Shown piece after piece: positions 1-4,882 of a stretch of DNA of 7,346 nt (position 1 is its first letter; each line of letters begins with the position of its first letter). Source of the stretch: Kiritimatiellia bacterium (GTDB lineage Bacteria > Verrucomicrobiota > Kiritimatiellia > RFP12 > UBA1067); NCBI GenBank assembly GCA_017479035.1, contig JAFVCR010000176.1:1-7346 (forward strand), written 5' to 3'. The notes under the pieces are model-generated. The model was given only the letters and a program-made list of their open reading frames with translations. It ran no database searches and had not been told where the DNA came from. Both the position numbers and the translations under genes were made by a program.

Positions 1-942
1 CACCTTCCAGAGGAGATCTTCCATCGCGGCACAAATACTGCTATTGCGCACCAGCCGACGCTCGCGGATCGTCGCGCCGCCGGCACATTGCACCCTGCCT
101 ACATCGCAATCGTTCACCAGTTCCGCAATCTGTGCATAGAAATTGTATTTCTCCAGCAGCAGTCTTCGCGCTTCGCAGATGGCCTCGAGCCGCTTCTCGT
201 ACTGGTTTGTGGCGATGGCATCGCGCACTATCGCCGTGGCTGCCTCCGGGTCGTCGATAGGAATCGGTATAAAACTTTCTGGCGGCAGCACCTCGCCCAA
301 AGTGGGATCGCCCGCATAGAACGGCAGCGTCCACGAAAGAAACGCATCCGCAATCTTCTCGCTCCAGTGGCCCGGTGCTATGTGATTCTCCACGGCCACA
401 TGGTATTTGTATGCGTCGAGCGCGTCGAACTTGCGCTCGAGTTTTTTCACTCCCCAGCCAAACCAGTCCAGCCCCGGGATCTCCCGCGCAAGCGTCTCCA
501 CCAGCCTGAAACGCGCATGGTGCTTGGTAAAACGCATCTGCTTGGCGGAGCACACGGCCGATATTGTCTTCGTTTTCTCCGGCGGCGCAAACGCCAGATT
601 TTCCGCGAACGTGCGGTTGTTCATCCACTTGAAGTATCCACGCCCCAAACGGTAACCCGGATGCCGTATCGCCTCCGGCGGCTGGTTGGTGAGTACGTGC
701 GCAAACTGGCGCAGATAGTGCGAATTGTAGTGCTTGATGGAAACCGGCTCCACCGTCATTAGAACCGTATTCTCCAGCGGGCACGCCACATGCTCTCGCC
801 AATCGCGCGGGAGTTCATCGTACACCGCCAGCCAATCATATTCCTCTAGCGCGGCATCAACCACGAAACGGCACCCGCCGAAGGCAACTTCCTCCTTCGG
901 TGCGTTTTCGATGTTCCTCCACAACAGTTTTACCGTTTTCAT
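1..942 (-). CDS. GT10 family (alpha-fucosyltransferase-like) glycosyltransferase, 3' end beyond the window
   Basis: An open frame of 314 codons runs from the ATG at 942-940 to the window edge without a stop, so the C-terminus is missing. The diagnostic stretch is at residues 178-225: YKYHVAVEN, then SEKIADAF, LPFYAGDP and PPESFI. This matches the family GT10 pattern seen in bacterial alpha-1,3/1,4-fucosyltransferases (Y-K-F-x-x-x-F-E-N, T-E-K, P-x-Y-x-G, P-x-S-F). Upstream, VLMTVEP (about 60-66) and GLDWFGWG (about 157-164) fit the other conserved blocks. By family knowledge these enzymes move fucose from GDP-fucose to an acceptor in the cytoplasm or at the inner membrane; a role in a surface glycan is inferred. 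No signal peptide is visible. A different frame of the same strand gives a 253-aa ORF (41-802) without recognisable motifs. The exact donor and acceptor cannot be read from the sequence. Confidence 0.85.
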   Translation of the reverse strand, partial: MKTVKLLWRNIENAPKEEVAFGGCRFVVDAALEEYDWLAVYDELPRDWREHVACPLENTVLMTVEPVSIKHYNSHYLRQFAHVLTNQPPEAIRHPGYRLGRGYFKWMNNRTFAENLAFAPPEKTKTISAVCSAKQMRFTKHHARFRLVETLAREIPGLDWFGWGVKKLERKFDALDAYKYHVAVENHIAPGHWSEKIADAFLSWTLPFYAGDPTLGEVLPPESFIPIPIDDPEAATAIVRDAIATNQYEKRLEAICEARRLLLEKYNFYAQIAELVNDCDVGRVQCAGGATIRERRLVRNSSICAAMEDLLWKV

Positions 943-950
943 GCGCGTAT

Positions 951-979
951 ATTATACACCAAATCTGCGGCGCATGCAA
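951..979 (-). promoter_or_regulatory. Sigma70-type promoter of the GT10 gene
   Basis: On the minus strand TTGCAT (979-974) and a perfect TATAAT (956-951) are separated by 17 bp. The predicted transcription start is near 944, only about 2 nt before the ATG at 942, and no Shine-Dalgarno sequence precedes that ATG. The -10 lies in a small GTATA-T-TATAC palindrome (947-957). It is back to back with the plus-strand promoter at 1002-1030. Confidence 0.6.
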
Positions 980-1001
980 CATCTGCGCAATCATTTTAAT
1001 G

Positions 1002-1030
1002 TTGTATGGCGCGGCGGGTTGTGGTATAAT
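1002..1030 (+). promoter_or_regulatory. Sigma70-type promoter of the lipoprotein-HAD-Nudix operon
   Basis: TTGTAT (1002-1007), a 17-bp spacer and a perfect TATAAT (1025-1030) predict a start near 1037 and an 18-nt leader. That leader contains a strong Shine-Dalgarno AAAGGAG (1042-1048), 6 nt before the ATG at 1055. The -35 box is 22 bp from the -35 of the divergent GT10 promoter, so a regulator bound between them could affect both. Confidence 0.65.
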
Positions 1031-1054
1031 TTAATAAAAACAAAGGAGCCTCGA

Positions 1055-1459
1055 ATGCGTTTTTCCATATCGTCTTTTGCAGCCGCCGCCACTCTGGCTG
1101 CGGCATTGCTGGCCGCGCCGGGATGCTCGTGCTCGCGCGAACCTTCTGCGGCAGACCTCGCCGCCGCCGCCGTCAAAAACTACAACGAAGCCGTCGCCAG
1201 GCTCGATTTCGCCACCGCACGCACTCTCCTCCTCGAGCAAGACCACGCCAGCCTCGCCAAACTCGAAGAATTCGCCGCCTCTCGCGGCCTCCTCTCCCAA
1301 GCCCCCGCCGAACCGCTCGCATACGTCGTTGTATCCTCCTCCGCCGATGGCGACCGCGCCGAAGTGCGCATCCGCGCCGAAACCCTCCCCGACAGCAAAG
1401 CCATGCTGCAAATCGCACGCCTCACCCCCTCCGGCTGGAAAGTCTCCCTCTCCGAATGA
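1055..1459 (+). CDS. Small putative lipoprotein with NTF2-like (DUF4878-like) domain
   Basis: A 134-aa protein. Residues 1-23 form a signal peptide with a basic start (MR) and a long Ala/Leu core ending APG-C24; this is an acceptable but not ideal lipobox (Pro at -2, Ala at -3), so lipid anchoring at Cys24 is likely rather than certain. The mature part has a helical segment, VKNYNEAVARLDFATART (about 41-58), then a beta-rich half with AYVVVSSS and DRAEVRIRAE and a closing GWKVSLSE. This is the outline of small NTF2-like lipoproteins of the DUF4878 type, whose function is generally unknown. The start at 1055 is set by AAAGGAG 6 nt upstream; a longer ORF from 734 would read through the promoter and is rejected. 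Its stop overlaps the next start in ATGA, so it heads a coupled three-gene operon. Confidence 0.75.
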   Translation: MRFSISSFAAAATLAAALLAAPGCSCSREPSAADLAAAAVKNYNEAVARLDFATARTLLLEQDHASLAKLEEFAASRGLLSQAPAEPLAYVVVSSSADGDRAEVRIRAETLPDSKAMLQIARLTPSGWKVSLSE

Positions 1460-2091
1460 AACGCCACGCGGCATATATCTTCGACATGGACGGCGTCCTG
1501 TGCGAAACCATCCCCGCGCACATCGAGGCGTGGAAACGCTATTCCCGCTCTCGCGGCCGCGAACTGACCGAAGAAGAAATAATCGCGTGGATGGGTGCCG
1601 ACAACCGCTACTACCTTGAACGCATCCTCGGCCGCGCCGCCACCCCCGGCGAAGTCGCCGAATGCGTCTCTTCCAAAGAAGGCCTCTACCGCGCCATCAT
1701 GGCACAAAACCTGCGCGAACCCAAAGGTCTGCGCCGCTTCCTCTCCCGCGCCCGCGCCGATGGAATACGCCTCGCCGTGGCCACTGGCGCACCTCCCGAA
1801 AACGTCGAATTTATCATGCGCGGCCTCGCTATAGGCGACTTCTTCGAGAGCATTACCGACTCCGGCAAAGTAGCACATTGCAAACCCGCTCCCGACTGCT
1901 ACCTCGCCGCCGCTGCCGCACTTGGCCTTGCCGCCTCATCATGCATGGTTTTCGAGGATGCCGCAGGTGGCATAAAAGCCGCACAGGCCGCCGGCATGGA
2001 CGTTGTGGCCGTCGAAGGCACCCTTTCCCGCAGCGAACTCGCGCTTCTGCACCCGCAGCGGATAATAAAATCGTTCGAGGAGATGCTCTAA
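1456..2091 (+). CDS. HAD-superfamily phosphatase / beta-phosphoglucomutase-like hydrolase
   Basis: A 211-aa protein with all four HAD motifs. Motif I is FDMDGVL with nucleophile Asp10 and acid/base Asp12. Motif II is AVATGAP with Thr110. Motif III is Lys143 in KPAPD. Motif IV is FEDAAGGI (166-173) with metal-binding acidic residues 167-168. The helical cap inserted after motif I (about 16-85, with AHIEAW early in it) and the motif IV form place it in the beta-phosphoglucomutase-like subfamily IA. Such enzymes hydrolyse or isomerise small phosphorylated metabolites in the cytoplasm using Mg2+; the substrate is not determined here. The ATG overlaps the lipoprotein stop (ATGA, 1456-1459) and no strong Shine-Dalgarno is seen, which suggests translational coupling. 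A longer in-frame ORF from 1123 would add an Arg-rich tail out of frame with the lipoprotein gene and is not credible. Confidence 0.9.
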   Translation: MKRHAAYIFDMDGVLCETIPAHIEAWKRYSRSRGRELTEEEIIAWMGADNRYYLERILGRAATPGEVAECVSSKEGLYRAIMAQNLREPKGLRRFLSRARADGIRLAVATGAPPENVEFIMRGLAIGDFFESITDSGKVAHCKPAPDCYLAAAAALGLAASSCMVFEDAAGGIKAAQAAGMDVVAVEGTLSRSELALLHPQRIIKSFEEML

Positions 2092-2501
2092 TGCAGGAAT
2101 ACGAATTGGCCGGTATCGAAGTAATCGCACGCGGCGTGGCAAAACGCGGCGGCAAAGTGCTTCTCTGCAAAGCAAAATCCTCCACCACCACATACCTGCC
2201 CGGCGGCCATGTGGAATTCGGCGAAAAGGCCCGTCAGGCACTTGTGCGCGAAGTGCGCGAGGAAATGGGCATCCCCTCCGCCGCCAGTGACTTCCTCGGC
2301 GTGGTGGAAAATTCCTTCACCCAGCACGGCAAACCCCATGCCGAGGTCAACCTCGTCTACAAACTCGTCATCGATCCATCCGCCCCCACCGTTTCCCAGG
2401 AAGATTGGATCGAATTCCTCTGGTGGGACGTTGCAGACATCGCATCCGCCCGCCTCCTCCCCTCCGAAATGATCCCCATCGTGCAGTCCTGCCCCGGCTG
2501 A
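2091..2501 (+). CDS. Nudix hydrolase
   Basis: A 136-aa single-domain protein, a normal length for the family. Residues 39-61 match the Nudix box GX5EX7REUXEEXGU without exception: Gly39, Glu45, then REVREEMGI at 53-61, whose glutamates bind the divalent metals. The preceding TYLPGG is the usual lead-in strand. The family hydrolyses nucleoside diphosphates linked to another group (oxidised dNTPs, ADP-ribose, nucleotide sugars); the box does not tell which. The start codon shares a base with the HAD stop (TAATG, 2089-2093), with a good Shine-Dalgarno GAGGAG at 2077-2082, 8 nt upstream. Pairing with a HAD phosphatase suggests metabolite clean-up or stepwise dephosphorylation of a shared substrate, which is inference. 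It is the last gene of the operon; no clear terminator follows before the serS promoter. Confidence 0.92.
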   Translation: MQEYELAGIEVIARGVAKRGGKVLLCKAKSSTTTYLPGGHVEFGEKARQALVREVREEMGIPSAASDFLGVVENSFTQHGKPHAEVNLVYKLVIDPSAPTVSQEDWIEFLWWDVADIASARLLPSEMIPIVQSCPG

Positions 2502-2507
2502 AAATGC

Positions 2508-2536
2508 TTGCGGGTGCGGTAATGGTGTGATATAAT
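2508..2536 (+). promoter_or_regulatory. Sigma70-type promoter of serS
   Basis: TTGCGG (2508-2513), a 17-bp spacer and a perfect TATAAT (2531-2536) predict a start near 2543 and a leader of about 21 nt. That is too short for a T-box or other riboswitch. The ribosome site is weak (AAGAAG at 2552-2557, 6 nt before the ATG). Confidence 0.6.
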
Positions 2537-2543
2537 ATCACAC
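2525..2543. promoter_or_regulatory. Perfect 19-bp palindrome over the serS -10 box, candidate operator
   Basis: GTGTGATAT, a central A at 2534 and ATATCACAC form an inverted repeat with 9 of 9 arm positions paired. It spans the -10 hexamer and ends at the predicted transcription start, the place where a repressor dimer would block polymerase. The TGTGA/TCACA half-sites recall Crp/Fnr-family sites, but the spacing is 7 rather than 6 and the location suits repression better than activation. The binding protein is unknown. Confidence 0.5.
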
Positions 2544-2563
2544 GTAAACGAAAGAAGCGTTTT

Positions 2564-3847
2564 ATGATAGACATCAAGAAAATAAGGGACGATTTTGAAG
2601 CAACTGCCGCCTCCCTCGCACGGCGCGTCGTGGAACTTGAAATAGTGGCCAAAGCTCGCGACCTCGACGCACAACGCCGCCGGCTCATCGCCGAAACGGA
2701 AGACCTCAAGGCCAAGCGCAATGCCGCCTCCAAAGCCATCGGCCTCGCCGTGAAACAAGGCGGCGATGTGGCAGCCGCCAAGGACGAAGTGCGCAAAATT
2801 GGCGACCGCATCCAGGAAATCGACCGCGAACTCGCCATTGCCGAAACCTCCCTCCGCGAAACTCTCCTTTCCATTCCCAATCTACCCGCACCGGAAATCC
2901 CCACTGGCCCCGACTCCTCCACCAACGTTGTCGTGCGCACTCACGGCGAATGGCACGATCCTTCTTTCAAAATCCCCGACCACATCGAAATCGGTGCCAA
3001 ACTCGGCCTATTCGACTTCCCCCGTGGTGTCAAACTCACCGGCACCGGCTTCCCCATCATTCTCGGCCAGGGCGCCAAACTCCAGCGCGCTCTCATCCAG
3101 TATATGCTCGACCTCCACTGCCAAAAGCAGGGCTACACCGAGATGCTCCCCCCCTTCGTCGTCAACACCGCTTCCATGACCGGCACCGGGCAGTTGCCGA
3201 AGTTCGCCGAGGATCTCTACCACTCCAATGCCGACGATTTTTGGCTCATCCCCACCGCCGAAGTCCCCGTCACCAACTATTACCGCGATGACATACTCGA
3301 TGCCAAATCCCTCCCCGTAAAACTTACCGCCTACACCCCCTGCTTCCGCCGCGAAGCCGGCAGTGCTGGCAAGATGACTCGCGGCCTCCTGCGCGTCCAC
3401 CAGTTCGACAAGGTCGAGATGGTCAACTTCGTCCATCCCTCCACCTCCTTCGCCCAACTTGAAATTCTCGTTGGCGAGGCCGAAGAGGTCTTGCAGAATC
3501 TGGGTCTACACTATCGCGTTCTCATGCTCTCCTCTGGCGACATGGGCTTCAGCGCGGCCAAGTGCTACGACCTCGAACTCTGGGCTCCCGGCGAACAGCA
3601 ATGGCTCGAGGTTTCCTCCTGCTCTTGCTTTACCGACTACCAAGCCCGCCGCCTCAACTGCCGCTTCCGCGATGCAGACGGCAAAACCAAACTCGTCCAC
3701 ACCCTCAACGGTTCCGGCGTAGCCCTTCCCCGCTTGATGGTTGCCCTCCTCGAACAGCATCTGAACGAAGACGGCTCCGTAACCATCCCCGAAGTGCTGC
3801 GCCCGTACATGGGCGGCGCGGAACGTCTCGAACCTCTCGCCAAATGA
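2564..3847 (+). CDS. serS: Serine--tRNA ligase (SerRS)
   Basis: A 427-aa protein, the usual length for bacterial SerRS. It charges tRNA-Ser (and tRNA-Sec where present) with serine in the cytoplasm using ATP. Residues 1-110 form the N-terminal tRNA-binding arm, a long antiparallel coiled coil rich in charged heptads starting MIDIKKIRDDFE. The class II catalytic core follows: TAEVPVTN (231-238, serine recognition), motif 2 CFRREAGSAGKMTRGL (260-275), HQFDKVEM (279-286), EVSSCSCFTDYQARR (349-363) and motif 3 LNGSGVALPR (381-390), ending VLRPYMGG. All expected blocks are present, so it should be active. The start is chosen because the N-terminus matches the family exactly. It has its own promoter with a palindrome over the -10, and an unrecognised gene follows after 7 nt. 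Confidence 0.98.
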   Translation: MIDIKKIRDDFEATAASLARRVVELEIVAKARDLDAQRRRLIAETEDLKAKRNAASKAIGLAVKQGGDVAAAKDEVRKIGDRIQEIDRELAIAETSLRETLLSIPNLPAPEIPTGPDSSTNVVVRTHGEWHDPSFKIPDHIEIGAKLGLFDFPRGVKLTGTGFPIILGQGAKLQRALIQYMLDLHCQKQGYTEMLPPFVVNTASMTGTGQLPKFAEDLYHSNADDFWLIPTAEVPVTNYYRDDILDAKSLPVKLTAYTPCFRREAGSAGKMTRGLLRVHQFDKVEMVNFVHPSTSFAQLEILVGEAEEVLQNLGLHYRVLMLSSGDMGFSAAKCYDLELWAPGEQQWLEVSSCSCFTDYQARRLNCRFRDADGKTKLVHTLNGSGVALPRLMVALLEQHLNEDGSVTIPEVLRPYMGGAERLEPLAK

Positions 3848-3854
3848 GCCCCGT

Positions 3855-4436
3855 ATGAAACGTCTTCTGCTGACGATCGTAGTGCTTGGCGCACTTGCCG
3901 TATGCATCTGCCGCATCAAAGGCGTCACTTTTGCCGATGTGCGCGCATTCATGCGCAATGCCGAGCGCACGATCCTCGGCGAAGGCGAATCTAAAAAAAC
4001 ACCTTCCGGCTTTGTTGGCGAGTTTGCAGACGAATTCGCTCAAGCGGTTGAAGCGGCTCTCCCCGGCGCGGACGCACAAGAGGCCGTTGAGGAACAGATA
4101 CGCGAATTGCGCAAACGCCTCGCAGCCCGCGAAGAGGCTATCCAGCTCGCAAACTCCAAATTGAGCCCGTATATCACCGAAGCCGTGCGCCTCAAACGCG
4201 CTTACGATGCCGCCGTCAAGAAAATCGACAATGTCAAAGAACAATATGGCCAGACCAGCGCGGAAATGACCGTTGCCTATCAAAATATGGTCGCCGTCAA
4301 AGACAAACTGGAAACCGCCAACCGCAAGCACCGCGAGTGGAAAGAACGCAACCGCTCGCGCCTTGCCGATCCCGAAAAGGATCCCGAAATAATCGAAATC
4401 AAAGACGCTCTCCGTGCTCTTGGCGTTCCCCTTTGA
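3855..4436 (+). CDS. Membrane-anchored coiled-coil protein, function unknown
   Basis: A 193-aa protein that I do not recognise. Residues 4-19 form one hydrophobic segment (LLLTIVVLGALAVCIC) after MKR, which reads as a signal anchor; the cysteines at 17 and 19 lack a proper lipobox. A linker follows, then a Glu/Lys/Arg/Ala-rich region from about 75 to 167 with strong helical and coiled-coil character (for example EEQIRELRKRLAAREEA), broken near 101-107 by SKLSPYI. The C-terminus is short and acidic to mixed, ending LGVPL. The ATG lies 7 nt after the serS stop with no clear Shine-Dalgarno between, so expression probably depends on serS transcription and on ribosomes finishing serS. An extracytoplasmic scaffold or partner-binding role is a guess from architecture only. 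The frame has no breaks. Confidence 0.75.
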   Translation: MKRLLLTIVVLGALAVCICRIKGVTFADVRAFMRNAERTILGEGESKKTPSGFVGEFADEFAQAVEAALPGADAQEAVEEQIRELRKRLAAREEAIQLANSKLSPYITEAVRLKRAYDAAVKKIDNVKEQYGQTSAEMTVAYQNMVAVKDKLETANRKHREWKERNRSRLADPEKDPEIIEIKDALRALGVPL

Positions 4437-4437
4437 A

Positions 4438-4480
4438 CCGCCTCCGCTTCCCTCGCGCCCCCATTCCTTCTCTCCCCTCT
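4438..4480 (+). terminator. C-rich, G-poor tract after the serS operon, possible Rho-utilisation site
   Basis: In the 43 nt after the coiled-coil gene's stop I count 26 C, 12 T, 4 G and 1 A on the plus strand. This C-over-G bias is what Rho-utilisation regions look like, and no good intrinsic terminator exists for this transcript. Coding strands of the upstream genes are also C-rich, which weakens the argument. Confidence 0.3.
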
Positions 4481-4501
4481 AGGCATGCACGCCATGCCTT
4501 T
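4481..4501 (+). terminator. Small hairpin with short T run, weak candidate terminator
   Basis: AGGCATG (4481-4487) and CATGCCT (4493-4499) form a perfect 7-bp stem with a CACGC loop. Only a three-T run follows (4499-4501, including the last stem base), so it is a poor intrinsic terminator alone, though it may act with the C-rich tract just upstream. Confidence 0.3.
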
Positions 4502-4597
4502 GCGCCATAGCTCTGCCGACTGCCATTTAGGCGCAGTATCCTGACACTCGCACTTAGTCCACCTTGCCCCCGATTAGCACCCTTGCCTTTCAAAAAA

Positions 4598-4751
4598 GTT
4601 TTGGTCGTTCAAATTAAATCTTTAGGTCGACCTAATCTCTACATTGGGTCGTTCAAATTGCACCATTAGGTCGACCTAATCACTACATTAGGTCGGCCTA
4701 ATCATTCAATTTGATCGATCAAATTACTGTATTGGGTCGACCTAAATAAAT
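4598..4751. repeat. Seven tandem 22-bp units, each with a central dyad (TTNGRTCGNYCWAA)
   Basis: The central C/G step of each dyad is at 4606/4607, 4628/4629, 4650/4651, 4672/4673, 4694/4695, 4716/4717 and 4738/4739: a strict 22-bp period with no indels. Positions identical in all seven are TT at -7/-6, G at -4, TC|G at -2 to +1, C at +4 and AA at +6/+7. Units 2, 4 and 6 are perfect palindromes of 14, 16 and 18 bp (4622-4635, 4665-4680, 4708-4725); the commonest core is ATTAGGTCGACCTAAT. The bases between dyads vary freely (for example CTCTA, GCAC). A 22-bp period puts successive dyads on nearly the same face of the helix, as expected for an array of sites bound by a dimeric protein. The array is AT-richer than the flanking genes. 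The binding protein and the role (operator, iteron-like site, nucleoid or partition site) are unknown. Confidence 0.9.
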
Positions 4752-4813
4752 TCGCACCTCTCTCTCTGCCGTCATCAACACGCCTAACGATGCCCAAGCC
4801 CGGATAATTCATT

Positions 4814-4851
4814 AAAAAGCAAGCAGCGCGGACAATCGTCCGCGCTGCTTG
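4814..4851 (-). terminator. Intrinsic terminator of the rpsE-rplO-secY transcript
   Basis: A perfect 14-bp GC-rich stem (4820-4833 with 4838-4851) closes a 4-nt loop (4834-4837). Read on the minus strand it is followed after one base by TTTTT (4818-4814), the layout of a Rho-independent terminator. It lies 31 nt beyond the secY stop. On the plus strand no T run follows the stem, so it works mainly in the secY direction. Confidence 0.92.
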
Positions 4852-4882
4852 GCATTGTGCGCCAGTTATGTATTGGTATTCT

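Larger units (their letters stand above)
4437..4882. other. Intergenic region between converging transcription units
   Basis: This is 446 bp without a credible gene, between the coiled-coil gene (plus) and secY (minus). It holds a C-rich tract and a small hairpin right after the plus-strand stop, then about 100 bp in which I see nothing clear apart from a loose TGCGCC/GGCGCA pair (4501-4506 and 4530-4535). Next come the seven-unit 22-bp array (4598-4751), a short TC run (4758-4767) and the secY terminator. Short minus-strand ORFs here show no protein character. Confidence 0.8.

Noticed and set aside
41..802. 253-aa minus-strand ORF
   Set aside because: It is an alternative frame of the GT10 gene, Arg/Gly/Ala-rich with no recognisable motif, whereas the frame from 942 carries the full GT10 signature.
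734..1054. N-terminal extension of the lipoprotein ORF upstream of 1055
   Set aside because: It reads through the antisense of the GT10 gene and through both promoters, and would destroy the signal peptide and lipobox logic.
1123..1455. N-terminal extension of the HAD protein
   Set aside because: It is a highly Arg-rich out-of-frame reading of the lipoprotein gene; the HAD fold begins at the ATG at 1456.
2525..2543. A true Crp or Fnr site
   Set aside because: The half-sites TGTGA/TCACA are right, but the spacer is 7 bp instead of 6 and the site sits on the -10, so only the neutral label of candidate operator is justified.
4501..4535. Small RNA or tRNA suggested by TGCGCC...GGCGCA pairing
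   Set aside because: The inner sequence does not fold into a cloverleaf or other known RNA, there is no promoter, and the stem is only 6 bp over a 23-nt loop.
4399..4593. Short minus-strand ORFs in the convergent intergenic region
   Set aside because: Low-complexity Arg/Gly-rich products with no ribosome site, overlapping the end of the coiled-coil gene.
4598..4751. CRISPR-like array
   Set aside because: The period is 22 bp with about 14-18 bp in the repeated part and only 4-8 bp between; there are no spacers of CRISPR length and no cas genes.
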